Part shown: piece after piece, positions 8,286 to 16,042 of the stretch
Layout of the letters: every line of letters begins with the position of its first letter
Numbering within the stretch: the stretch's first letter is position 1
Assembly: GCA_028749115.1 (NCBI GenBank)
Contig: JAQURD010000011.1
Span: forward strand, 1-64,000
Reading direction: 5' to 3'
Length of the DNA stretch: 64,000 nt
DNA from: Acidobacteriota bacterium
Lineage (GTDB): Bacteria > Acidobacteriota > Aminicenantia > Aminicenantales > Saccharicenantaceae
Position numbers and translations under genes: made by a program
The notes under the pieces: generated by a model
What the model was told of the DNA's origin: nothing
Databases searched by the model: none
Seen by the model: the letters and a program-made list of their open reading frames with translations, nothing else

Positions 8286-8302
8286 CCCGGGTGGTTTAAA
8301 GC

Positions 8303-8316
8303 GGCTGCCGGCAGCC
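8303..8316 (-). terminator. GC-rich hairpin after the DMT transporter gene
   Basis: GGCTGCCGGCAGCC is a perfect self-complementary stem. On the minus strand it is followed by GCTTT only, so it is a weak candidate for an intrinsic terminator of the gene ending at 8333. Confidence 0.35.
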
Positions 8317-8332
8317 TGCTTCCTCTTGAATT

Positions 8333-9229
8333 CTAATAAATAGCCAGAAAAGCGCCCACAAAGGCAGTGATGACAGCTATGATTTTGGCCCTGGTAACTT
8401 TTTCCTTGAGGAAAAGTGCAGCCAGAACAAAGACAAATATTGTGCTAAGCTGGCTCAGGGCGGCGGTAATAGAGGCAAAAGCATATTTTATTCCGCCAAT
8501 CCAGAAAAGGAGCGATAAATAAGTCCCGAGGAAAGAGGCCGGAGCCAGGTTTTTCCAGCTGGCCAGCTTTAGAAGAGGAGTAAACATGTTCCGGCAGCGG
8601 GGGATGAAGGGCAAGATCATTAGGGGAAGAGTTCCACCAGCCAGTCTGATACCCGTCGCCCAGAGTACTGGCACATCGCTTAGGGCCGGCTTGATAATAA
8701 TGACGGCCACTGCTACCAGAGCCATGGCTGCATTTCCCATGATTATACCTAGTATAAGATGCCGACGGGAGACTGGCCCGTCCGAGCTGGCTGATTGATT
8801 TCTGGTAATGACGATAATGGCCAGAACGATGAGGCCTACCCCGACAAGCTGGTGCCAGTTAAGCCGCTCTCCTAAGAAAATAAAAGATAAAATAATGACA
8901 AAAGGAGTGTAAACACTATCAACTATGGCTGTCAGGCTGGCACCGATTAGCCTTAAGACCCAGAGGAAAAGAGTATCGGATAGAGCAATGCCCAAAAATC
9001 CGCTTAAGAGCAGCAGCCAGGTGGTTCTGGGAGGCACCTGGGGCCACAGACTGGCGCCAGTTATAAGACTGGTCAGAATGATCAGGACGAGAGCCAGAAG
9101 GTTCTTGCCCAGATTTAAGCCGATAGGATGGATAGTCAGGCTGCTCTTTCTGAACAAGATAACTGCCACCGCCCAGACGGTGGCAGAAGCCAAGGCTAAC
9201 CATTCGCCCGAATATTGAATTGTTTCCAT
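8333..9229 (-). CDS. EamA/DMT-superfamily transporter
   Basis: About 298 residues from METIQYSG, chosen because AAGAAG lies upstream; an in-frame extension to 9259 is possible. Ten hydrophobic helices form two EamA repeats, the first with LGIALSDTLFLWVLRLIGASLTAIV and the second with LGTYLSLLFWIGGIKYAFASITAAL. The end of each repeat has the family pattern of a Pro or Gly followed by an F..LGE/LKE turn (FIFLGERL, ALFLKEKV). Family members export or exchange small metabolites across the inner membrane; the substrate is unknown. Monocistronic. Confidence 0.85.
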   Translation of the reverse strand: METIQYSGEWLALASATVWAVAVILFRKSSLTIHPIGLNLGKNLLALVLIILTSLITGASLWPQVPPRTTWLLLLSGFLGIALSDTLFLWVLRLIGASLTAIVDSVYTPFVIILSFIFLGERLNWHQLVGVGLIVLAIIVITRNQSASSDGPVSRRHLILGIIMGNAAMALVAVAVIIIKPALSDVPVLWATGIRLAGGTLPLMILPFIPRCRNMFTPLLKLASWKNLAPASFLGTYLSLLFWIGGIKYAFASITAALSQLSTIFVFVLAALFLKEKVTRAKIIAVITAFVGAFLAIY

Positions 9230-9561
9230 TTTATTCTTCTTCTGAACCGGACAGGCCACTCAGGCTAAACAGGCCAGGTGAATAATGCTTTATAGCAGAT
9301 AAGCAGCCAGCCGTCAAACCGCTCCCCTGGCAAACCTCTGCCCTGACTGCATTGTGACCATAAACCCGCCCTGGCCCTTTGTTGCTGTTAAAAACTTTAA
9401 AAAATAAATTTTAAATTAACATTGAAGGCCTGAAATTTTGTCAGGCTGGATCAAAGCCACTCTGTTATTTATCTGATGCTACAACAGTAAGTTGTTTTCT
9501 TAATAAGATCTACTTTTGATCCCTGGTAGCCAACATGCGGATAAGTTTTCTATTTGAAAAA
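9230..9561. other. AT-rich intergenic stretch
   Basis: About 330 bases between two leftward genes. It contains an AT-rich block (9390-9422) and a weak inverted repeat GCCTGA...TCAGGC (9428-9446) that could act as a poor terminator or pause site. No coding frame was convincing. Confidence 0.5.
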
Positions 9562-10647
9562 TTAATCTTTTATGTATTTTCTTTTTTCTACCCTGATATA
9601 TGAGCCAAAATCTTTTATTACTGTCTTCCCATGAATTTCTACCCGACCTTTGCCTGTTACTGAACTTTTTATTTCTTTCCTTGGCGGCCATAATTTTATT
9701 TTTTTAGTTCTTTTTTCATCCCAGCCTTTCTTGCTGTTAGATTTTAGCTCAAATCTGGTTCCTCCGTCTTCGTCCTCCATAAGGATAAGTCCTCCTTCTT
9801 CATCTAAAGTAAGATACAAATATTCCAGGCTGTCATACCAGGGATCCTGATTGTGCCCTCGTCTGAAGGCTTTCCTGTCAAATAGGATTTCTCCTGTTTT
9901 CCAATCAATTATGGCTGCACCCACCATAAACTTTCCTTTTTCAACATCTTCAAATCCGTAGCCCACGACTATGAGTTCTTTATTCAAAGCCCTGGCGTCA
10001 CGGATGTTGCCTCCGATATTCTGAATCTGCCAGATGGTCTTTCTGGGTTCAGAGTAACTTTTAAGAAAAAGACTTGCTCCCATACCAACCAGATAAAAAC
10101 CTTCACCAATCAGCTCAAAAGAATCAGGAATAATCGGGCCTTTAGGGCTGCTAAATGGACCGAACCTGAACTTCTCCTGGCCGGTTTCGCCATCCATGAT
10201 AGAAATGGATCCGGTTTGAAGATGGTCACGATCTGGAACCAGGGCAAAATCGTGGCCCAGCAGAGCTGGCTGTGGCCATCTCCCCTGGGTCTCTACTCTA
10301 TATATTTCCTTCTGGTTAAGATCCACCAGCCTGACTACAGAGACTCCTGACTCGTCCTGGTCAGCCAGGAGTATATTTTCACCGATAAAACCATTAAACC
10401 AGTAGTTATCGGGAATAATGAAATCGGCAATAATATTATGCCGATTATCAAAAATCATTAACCGGCGAGCTGTATTGCCTTTTACCAGTTGTTCTTCGGA
10501 AATGTCCTGAATAAGGTATAAAGCCCGCGGATAATATTGTTTAAACTTCCAACCTGGTGGCAGCTTCTGTTCAAACACTAATTCCTGGCCTGAAGCCAGA
10601 AGCAGGCTTAATGACATGATTAAAACAAATATTTTTATTCTTTTCAT
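9562..10647 (-). CDS. Secreted protein, probably beta-propeller-like, unknown function
   Basis: About 361 residues from MKRIKIFVLIM, which has AAGGAGA just upstream. The N-terminus is a Sec signal peptide (KRIKIFVLIMSLSLLLASGQE) with no lipobox Cys. The rest is rich in short beta-strand-like segments with Asp/Gly turns (LIFDRKAFRRG, ISIMDGETGQEKFRFG, IIDWKTGEILFD), as in PQQ- or WD-like repeat folds. No catalytic motif is visible. It lies 17 bases after the M23 peptidase gene, so the two are probably co-transcribed from the promoter near 11511-11540. Confidence 0.7.
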   Translation of the reverse strand: MKRIKIFVLIMSLSLLLASGQELVFEQKLPPGWKFKQYYPRALYLIQDISEEQLVKGNTARRLMIFDNRHNIIADFIIPDNYWFNGFIGENILLADQDESGVSVVRLVDLNQKEIYRVETQGRWPQPALLGHDFALVPDRDHLQTGSISIMDGETGQEKFRFGPFSSPKGPIIPDSFELIGEGFYLVGMGASLFLKSYSEPRKTIWQIQNIGGNIRDARALNKELIVVGYGFEDVEKGKFMVGAAIIDWKTGEILFDRKAFRRGHNQDPWYDSLEYLYLTLDEEGGLILMEDEDGGTRFELKSNSKKGWDEKRTKKIKLWPPRKEIKSSVTGKGRVEIHGKTVIKDFGSYIRVEKRKYIKD

Positions 10648-10664
10648 TGGTGTCTCCTTATGAA

Positions 10665-11480
10665 TTAGCAATTTCCAATTTTTTCATCTGGACAGGTCTT
10701 GGTACCGTTAAGCAGATATTCCAAGTGTAAATGAGGCCCTGTTGAATTCCCGGAGCTATCACCTAAGCCAATTGGTGTGGTCCCCGCTATTACCTTATCC
10801 CCAACTTTAAGGCCTACTCCTGATGGGTCAGTGCCTGTTCCTTTAAGATGTGCATATAACCAGATATTACCATCACTGTCTTTAATCCTGACATAATATC
10901 CATAGCCGGTAAGCATATATCCTGCTTCTCCTGTCTCTGGATCTTCTACCTTTACTGTTTGTTTGGTGACCGATATGACCGTCCCACTGGCTGCCGGATA
11001 GATTTTCGCTCCATCAATTCCTGGACCGGTGATGTCCCAGGCACCATGAGTATAAGTAGTTCCGTCCGCTTTTTGCCTTATTTCATTGCAATCTGAACTG
11101 ATATATAAACCTTCTTTTCGCATTATACCAGTTTTGTAACAATCAATAATTCCATCATTGTTGTTATCGTAAGGATTAGGGGTTGACGGTCCTACTGTGC
11201 CACCAGATCCTCCCCAGCCAGATGATGGATCATCAGGATCTATCGGTTGCCCATTGCTGGAGCCACCTCCCTGGTCAGAAAAAATTATATAGTCTATGAC
11301 ATAGTAGCAATCATCATGGTCATAAACATGATAATCTCTTCCATCAAAGGTAGTAATTATATACCCGCTGCATGCCCAATGGCCCGAAACACTCATATTA
11401 GAATGAAGGAAACGCGGTAATAAGAAAAAAGATAATAATCCAATGCTCAAAAGCACTAGGCATGTTTTCATTACTCTCAT
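10665..11480 (-). CDS. Secreted M23-family metallopeptidase
   Basis: A 271-residue protein with an N-terminal signal peptide (LVLLSIGLLSFFLLP). A Gly/Ser/Pro-rich linker follows, then an Asp/Asn loop, DNNNDGIID, resembling a dockerin or EF-hand calcium site. The C-terminal M23 domain has the zinc motif HGAWD (HxxxD), a beta-hairpin YGYYVRIKDSDGNIWLYAHL, and the HLH motif in GPHLHLEY. These are all the conserved zinc and catalytic positions, so activity is expected. The family cleaves peptide crossbridges of peptidoglycan or glycine-rich peptides. Either of two nearby ATGs could be the start (11480 or 11471). Confidence 0.88.
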   Translation of the reverse strand: MRVMKTCLVLLSIGLLSFFLLPRFLHSNMSVSGHWACSGYIITTFDGRDYHVYDHDDCYYVIDYIIFSDQGGGSSNGQPIDPDDPSSGWGGSGGTVGPSTPNPYDNNNDGIIDCYKTGIMRKEGLYISSDCNEIRQKADGTTYTHGAWDITGPGIDGAKIYPAASGTVISVTKQTVKVEDPETGEAGYMLTGYGYYVRIKDSDGNIWLYAHLKGTGTDPSGVGLKVGDKVIAGTTPIGLGDSSGNSTGPHLHLEYLLNGTKTCPDEKIGNC

Positions 11481-11510
11481 TCCTGCCCCCTTAGTTGAAA
11501 ATTTGTAATC

Positions 11511-11540
11511 ATTCTAAAAAAAAAAATTTGCATGTGTCAA
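11511..11540 (-). promoter_or_regulatory. Promoter of the M23 peptidase gene with poly-T spacer
   Basis: The minus strand reads TTGACA (11540-11535), an 18-base spacer, TAGAAT (11516-11511). The spacer includes an uninterrupted run of T that reaches into the -10 box (11 T in total), so strand slippage would change spacing. Confidence 0.65.
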
Positions 11541-11583
11541 GAATGTGTCTGACCTAACACAGTAATTTAAAGACATTTTTAAT

Positions 11584-11613
11584 TTGAATTATTCCGGGTA
11601 ATTGAAGTATGCT
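11584..11613 (+). promoter_or_regulatory. Putative promoter of the C1 peptidase gene
   Basis: TTGAAT (11584-11589) and TATGCT (11608-11613) are 18 bases apart, about 25 bases before the TTGGAGGA ribosome binding site of the next gene. Confidence 0.45.
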
Positions 11614-11644
11614 ATGAACAAATAATATTTTTTTGGAGGATTAG

Positions 11645-12904
11645 ATGAATAAAAAATTATATCGCCTCGTCTTTTCCTTTCTAATCGTTTTTTCTCTTCT
11701 GTGGTTATCAGCCTGCCAGCCGCAAAAACAGGAAGCCCCACCAGTTCAAAAAACAGTTTTACAGATTGGCCAGCAGGAAGTCCAGACTCTGGATGAAGCT
11801 ATTTACAAAACAAGGGAATTTAATGGCCGGAAAAGGGAATATCTGTCCATTGATTTTTCCACTGTCAGCCATCCAGCCGCCATCACCGATTTTCAGCAGA
11901 TCTTTCATCTCCCACCCGTCAGACAATACCGGACAGGAACCTGCTGGTGTTTTGCTACTACTTCCTTTCTAGAATCTGAGCTGAAAAGGCTTGGACAGGG
12001 AGAAATTAAGCTGTCTGAAATGTACACCGTTTACTGGCAGTATGTAGAAAAAGCCCGCCGTTTTATCCGGGAAAAAGGGAACTCTTTCCTGGGAGAAGGC
12101 TCAGAGTCAAATGCCGTCACCACCATGATGAAGCAGTATGGAGCAGTTCCGGCCAGTGCTTATACCGGACTTTTGCCAGGACAGACTGAGCATGATCATG
12201 GTAAGCTTTTTCAAGAAATCGAGAATTATCTCGATTTCTGCAAGAAAAATGAATACTGGGATGAGGAAAAAGCAGTTAATTATGTCAAGCTGATTTTAAA
12301 TAAGTATCTGGGCGAGCCGCCAGCTACCGTTGAAATCAATGGTCAGGAAATGACTCCGAAAGAGTACCTTGGTCAGGTTCTGCAACTCCCGCTTGATGAT
12401 TATGTTTGCCTCATGTCATTTAAGTATGTTCCTTTTTACACTAAGGGTGAATACAAGGCTCCTGATAACTGGTGGCACAGTCAGGATTATTATAATGTTC
12501 CCCTTGATGAATTTTATCAGGCCATAGTCAATTCACTTGAAAAAGGTTATTCGGTGGTTTTTGGGGGAGATGTCTCTGAGCCAGGGATTAGCGGTGACCA
12601 GGGCCTGGCCATTGTCCCGACGTTTGATCTCCTGCCTGCACTGGTCAATCAGGACAGCCGTGAATTCAGATTTTACAATCAGACCTCCACTGACGACCAT
12701 GCTATTCATGCTGTTGGCCTGGCCAGACAGGGTGACCACACCTGGTTTTTAATTAAGGATTCCGGAGCAGGTGCTCACCGTGGACCTTATAAAGGCTATG
12801 AGTTTTTCCGGGATGATTTTGTCCGGTTAAAAATGTTGACTTTTATGGTTCATAAAGACGCCGTAATAGACTTGCTGGCTAAATTTGAGGCCAGGACTAA
12901 ATAG
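11645..12904 (+). CDS. C1B-like (bleomycin hydrolase/PepC type) peptidase lipoprotein
   Basis: The protein has 419 residues. It starts with a lipoprotein signal ending in LSAC (Cys24), so it is predicted to be anchored in a membrane. The papain-fold nucleophile is Cys100 in RTGTCWCFATTSF, and the catalytic His is probably His352 in DDHAIHAVGLA. The third catalytic position, usually Asn in the VENSWG or KNSWG motif, is Asp372 here (LIKDSGAG). Length and arrangement match the aminopeptidase C/bleomycin hydrolase group, although that group is normally cytoplasmic. It would act on peptides outside the cytoplasm. Its clear ribosome binding site is GGAGGA, and an intrinsic terminator follows. Confidence 0.85.
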   Translation: MNKKLYRLVFSFLIVFSLLWLSACQPQKQEAPPVQKTVLQIGQQEVQTLDEAIYKTREFNGRKREYLSIDFSTVSHPAAITDFQQIFHLPPVRQYRTGTCWCFATTSFLESELKRLGQGEIKLSEMYTVYWQYVEKARRFIREKGNSFLGEGSESNAVTTMMKQYGAVPASAYTGLLPGQTEHDHGKLFQEIENYLDFCKKNEYWDEEKAVNYVKLILNKYLGEPPATVEINGQEMTPKEYLGQVLQLPLDDYVCLMSFKYVPFYTKGEYKAPDNWWHSQDYYNVPLDEFYQAIVNSLEKGYSVVFGGDVSEPGISGDQGLAIVPTFDLLPALVNQDSREFRFYNQTSTDDHAIHAVGLARQGDHTWFLIKDSGAGAHRGPYKGYEFFRDDFVRLKMLTFMVHKDAVIDLLAKFEARTK

Positions 12905-12953
12905 GCTAAGTAAGATTTTAGTTCCAGGCCAGGTCGATTAGTAGAGTTTACCG

Positions 12954-12987
12954 GGGGCTGGCTCAGGCAGTAGTCAGCCCCTTTTTT
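12954..12987 (+). terminator. Intrinsic terminator after the C1 peptidase gene
   Basis: GGGGCTG (12954-12960) pairs with CAGCCCC (12975-12981), followed by six T (12982-12987). Confidence 0.85.
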
Positions 12988-13006
12988 CGCCTGGCAAAAA
13001 ACATAA

Positions 13007-13035
13007 GGCCAGCCAGTTCTTAAGGCAGGCTGGCC
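13007..13035 (+). repeat. Inverted repeat before rlmN
   Basis: GGCCAGCC (13007-13014) and GGCTGGCC (13028-13035) form an 8-bp stem with a 13-base loop, in the 5' leader of rlmN. No T-run. Its role is unknown. Confidence 0.4.
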
Positions 13036-13074
13036 GCGCAGCCGGGCAAATTGAATTTAAGCAGGATTGATAAC

Positions 13075-14103
13075 ATGACCCGCCAGGAAATCTTAACTTC
13101 TCTCAGTCAGTCAGAGCTCAAAGCTTATCTGGCTAAAATTGGTCAGCCAGCTTACCGCGCCGGACAGATATTTAAATGGATTTATCATTCAGGGAAAAGC
13201 CAGTTGCCCGAATTCACTGATCTACCGCTGGGGTTAAGGCAGAGGCTTCAGAAAGAATTTATAATTAATCCATTAAAATTAAAGGAAACGGCCAGCTCAA
13301 AAGATGGGAGTATTAAATATCTTTTTGAGCTGCCAGACGGTAATTTTATTGAGACCGTCATGATTCCGGCTGCTGGCCGGAAGACTTTTTGCCTTTCCAC
13401 CCAGGTTGGCTGTAAGTTCCACTGTGCTTTTTGTGCCAGCGGGCTCCATGGTTTTAAGCGGAATCTGGAAGCAGGGGAAATTGTCTCCGAAGTTCTGAAT
13501 CTAAAATTCGTTTATGGCCATCAGCCAACCAACCTCGTCCTGATGGGCATGGGTGAGCCTCTGGATAATCTGGACAATGTCCTCAAAGCTATAAGAATTT
13601 TAAACGACCAGTATGGACTGGCTATTGGTGCCAGGCGGATGACCGTTTCGACAGTGGGTCTTATACCTGCTTTAAGAAAGCTGATGAATTTTGATCTGCA
13701 AATCAATCTGTCACTGTCCATTCACAGCGCCCTTGAAGAAAAAAGAAGCCAGTTAATGCCTGTTAATAAGAAATATCCTTTAGAAGAGCTGATCAAAGCA
13801 GGCCAGGACTATCTAAAAGCTGGTGGCCGGCAGCTTACTCTGGAGTATATTGTCATTGGTGGCTTTAATGATTTGCTTTATGACGCCGAAGCACTGACTG
13901 CTATTTCGCGCCGGCTCAAGGCCAAGGTAAATCTCATTGCCTACAGTCCGGTCACGGGCTTTAAATGGCAGCCACCAGCCAGGGAAGAGGTTGAGCGGTT
14001 TCAAAAATGGCTGGAAGAGAGAAAAGTGCGAGTGACGGTTAGACAGTCCAGGGGACTAGATATCGCGGCTGCCTGCGGCCAGTTGGCCGGCAAATTTCAG
14101 TGA
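13075..14103 (+). CDS. rlmN: 23S rRNA A2503 (and tRNA A37) C2-methyltransferase
   Basis: A radical-SAM methyltransferase of about 342 residues. The SAM/iron-sulfur loop is CKFHCAFC (CxxxCxxC). The methyl-carrying Cys pair is present: one in RGLDIAAACGQL near the C-terminus and the other in the CLSTQVGC segment before the cluster. It methylates C2 of A2503 in the peptidyl-transferase centre of 23S rRNA and of A37 in some tRNAs. I choose the ATG at 13075, with AGGA eight bases upstream; a TTG at 13051 has no such site. It converges on the rRNA uracil methyltransferase gene with 3 bases between the stops. Confidence 0.93.
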   Translation: MTRQEILTSLSQSELKAYLAKIGQPAYRAGQIFKWIYHSGKSQLPEFTDLPLGLRQRLQKEFIINPLKLKETASSKDGSIKYLFELPDGNFIETVMIPAAGRKTFCLSTQVGCKFHCAFCASGLHGFKRNLEAGEIVSEVLNLKFVYGHQPTNLVLMGMGEPLDNLDNVLKAIRILNDQYGLAIGARRMTVSTVGLIPALRKLMNFDLQINLSLSIHSALEEKRSQLMPVNKKYPLEELIKAGQDYLKAGGRQLTLEYIVIGGFNDLLYDAEALTAISRRLKAKVNLIAYSPVTGFKWQPPAREEVERFQKWLEERKVRVTVRQSRGLDIAAACGQLAGKFQ

Positions 14104-14106
14104 GCT

Positions 14107-15453
14107 TTAATTTGCCCGTTCAAGGCGGGTTAGAACTTCCAGATGCGGAGTTCTCGGGAAAAAATCAAAGCCTCTAATTTCTACTGGCTGAAATTCCGGC
14201 AGAAATCTATTCAAATCACGGCCTAGAGTGGCTGGATCACACGAAAGATAGAAGATTGATCTTACGGGCAGCCTTTTTAAGGTAGCTATTAATTCCGGAT
14301 CCAGACCCTTGCGGGGTGGATCAACCAGGGCCACATCCGGTTTGAAGCTGGCTATTTCTTTGAGCCTGTCTTCTACCCGGCCAGCTGCCAGTCTGATTTT
14401 CTTCAGATGATTCAACTTAAGGTTCTCTTGAAAATAAAAAATATTTTCCCGCTCTGATTCAACGGCCAGGACTTCAGAAACATAATCAGAAAGAAGAAGG
14501 CCGAAAGTACCAACGCCGGCATAAAGATCAAGCAGCCGGGCTGGCTTCAAATCTTTGAGCCAGCTTTGAAGCCTGACGACAACTTTAATCAGCATAGGCA
14601 GATTAACCTGGAAAAAACATTGTGGACCATAGTGCAAAACAATCTGTCCAATCTTTTCTTCAAGCTGGCTCCGGCCATAGAAGGGAACCGGGCTGGCCGC
14701 CAGACGACCAGTAATAATTCCTGTCGCTCCTGCTAAGCGCGAATTAAGAGCCAGCTCTGGCAGCCATTGCCGGGCAGCTTCATTCAGGGACTTTTTTCCC
14801 CGACTATAGAAGGTAACGAGGAGTTCCCCCTGTGTAAAACTCTCCCGGATCTCAACCTGGTCAATTGAGCGAATAGGTGAGTTCTGAATCAGATAGCTTA
14901 ACGTGAAGAGAAGAGAGTTAGCCTGGTCACTCACCAGAGCGCAGCTTTCAACCGGGAGGAGGACAGTCTGAGAACCAGGCTGATGATAGGCAAAGAACGG
15001 GTTCTCCCTGTCCCAGGAAATATTCAATTTGATTTTATTTCTATAGCCATAGATTTTGGGTGAAAACTCGAAGCCGGGCAGGCTGTCTCTGGCCGGTGGA
15101 AACGGAATTTTGAAGCCGCTGAGGATTTCTTCTAGCTGCTGCGATTTTATCTGAGTTTCGAGAGAATAAATCATAGTCTGATAGGGTGAACACGACCGGT
15201 AGTGAGAACACCGAGGCTTTATTCTGGCGGGTGAGGGCTCGATTATCTCCAGAGTCGTGGCTTCCATAAAATTCTTTCTTGAGGAGAGAATTTTGACTCT
15301 GACCAGCTCGCCGGGCAGACCTTCATCGGTAAAAACAACCTGCCCCTCATGGAAGCCGAGTGACCGGCCGGGGTAAACCAGTTTTTCTATTTTTATTTCC
15401 ACTGGTCTTAATTTTATCCCAGGTAAGAGTTCAAAGCTAATGGTCAGGTTCAA
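14107..15453 (-). CDS. 23S rRNA uracil-C5 methyltransferase, RlmD/RumA family
   Basis: A 448-residue TrmA-type enzyme. An N-terminal TRAM domain (about residues 15-75) precedes the cluster region. The methyltransferase core has DLYAGVGTFGLLLSD (SAM loop), VDPPRKGLD and the nucleophile Cys in YLSCDPATLGRD. RumA holds a [4Fe-4S] cluster with four Cys (CX5CX2C plus one distant). Here Cys82, Cys88 and Cys171 are present, but the third ligand position is Tyr91 (CSHYRSCSPY). So the cluster may be altered, 3-ligand or absent. The exact target (U1939, U747 or another) cannot be told from this. Confidence 0.88.
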   Translation of the reverse strand: MNLTISFELLPGIKLRPVEIKIEKLVYPGRSLGFHEGQVVFTDEGLPGELVRVKILSSRKNFMEATTLEIIEPSPARIKPRCSHYRSCSPYQTMIYSLETQIKSQQLEEILSGFKIPFPPARDSLPGFEFSPKIYGYRNKIKLNISWDRENPFFAYHQPGSQTVLLPVESCALVSDQANSLLFTLSYLIQNSPIRSIDQVEIRESFTQGELLVTFYSRGKKSLNEAARQWLPELALNSRLAGATGIITGRLAASPVPFYGRSQLEEKIGQIVLHYGPQCFFQVNLPMLIKVVVRLQSWLKDLKPARLLDLYAGVGTFGLLLSDYVSEVLAVESERENIFYFQENLKLNHLKKIRLAAGRVEDRLKEIASFKPDVALVDPPRKGLDPELIATLKRLPVRSIFYLSCDPATLGRDLNRFLPEFQPVEIRGFDFFPRTPHLEVLTRLERAN

Positions 15454-15583
15454 GGAAGCAGAGTCTTTTGCTTTTTGTTTAGATGGATGACGGGCAGGGA
15501 ATCAATGCCAAGCAGACGTGGGCAGCCCGGCTCAACTCGCCCGGCATTAATCAGGCCTTAACAGGCGGCCTCCGGGCTGTCTC

Positions 15584-15781
15584 CTACCTGGCCAGCTTGT
15601 TCAAGCAGCGGGCAGGCAGGGTGAGAATGGCTTTTAATAGATCAAAAACTGCTTTAACAGTGATGCCCAGCAGACGAAAAGGCAGCGACAGTAGCCAGAC
15701 TATTGGATATAGAATTAGGGCAGCCAGAGCCAGTGGCCAGCATAAGACAAATAAAATCATCCACACTAAAAATTTTACCAT
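15584..15781 (-). CDS. Small hydrophobic membrane protein
   Basis: A 65-residue frame: VKFLVWMILFVLCWPLALAA and ILYPIVWLLSLPFRLLG form one long or two short membrane segments, followed by an amphipathic, positively charged tail (LLKAILTLPARCLNKLAR). AAGG lies upstream at a usable distance. The opposite strand also has an open frame here, but its translation is Arg/Ser/Gly-rich and looks like a shadow. Function unknown. Confidence 0.6.
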   Translation of the reverse strand: MVKFLVWMILFVLCWPLALAALILYPIVWLLSLPFRLLGITVKAVFDLLKAILTLPARCLNKLAR

Positions 15782-16042
15782 TTCTTAGCCTTTATTTATC
15801 TTCATTTTAAGCTTAAACGAAAAACATAATGAAAAAGTTCATCAGCTTTTAAATCTTTCTTCTTTTTCTGCATTATTTACAAATAATTGATGGCTGCTAG
15901 CCTGCTTTTTTCTCCTTCTCCAGCATAAAGCCTGAGCCACTAACCGATTTAAGAAAATCATCTCATACTCTGCTTTTCTTCTCAATGATAATTGAAAAAT
16001 TGAAAACCTGGAGGCTTGTTCAATTTTATGAGTAATCCAGAA

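Noticed and set aside
9500-9691. 63-codon minus-strand frame overlapping the end of the propeller-like gene
   Set aside because: Basic, motif-less translation overlapping a real gene, with no ribosome site.
15483-15788. 101-codon frame opposite the small membrane protein
   Set aside because: The Arg/Ser/Gly-rich translation looks like the shadow of the hydrophobic minus-strand frame, which has a ribosome site and coherent helices.
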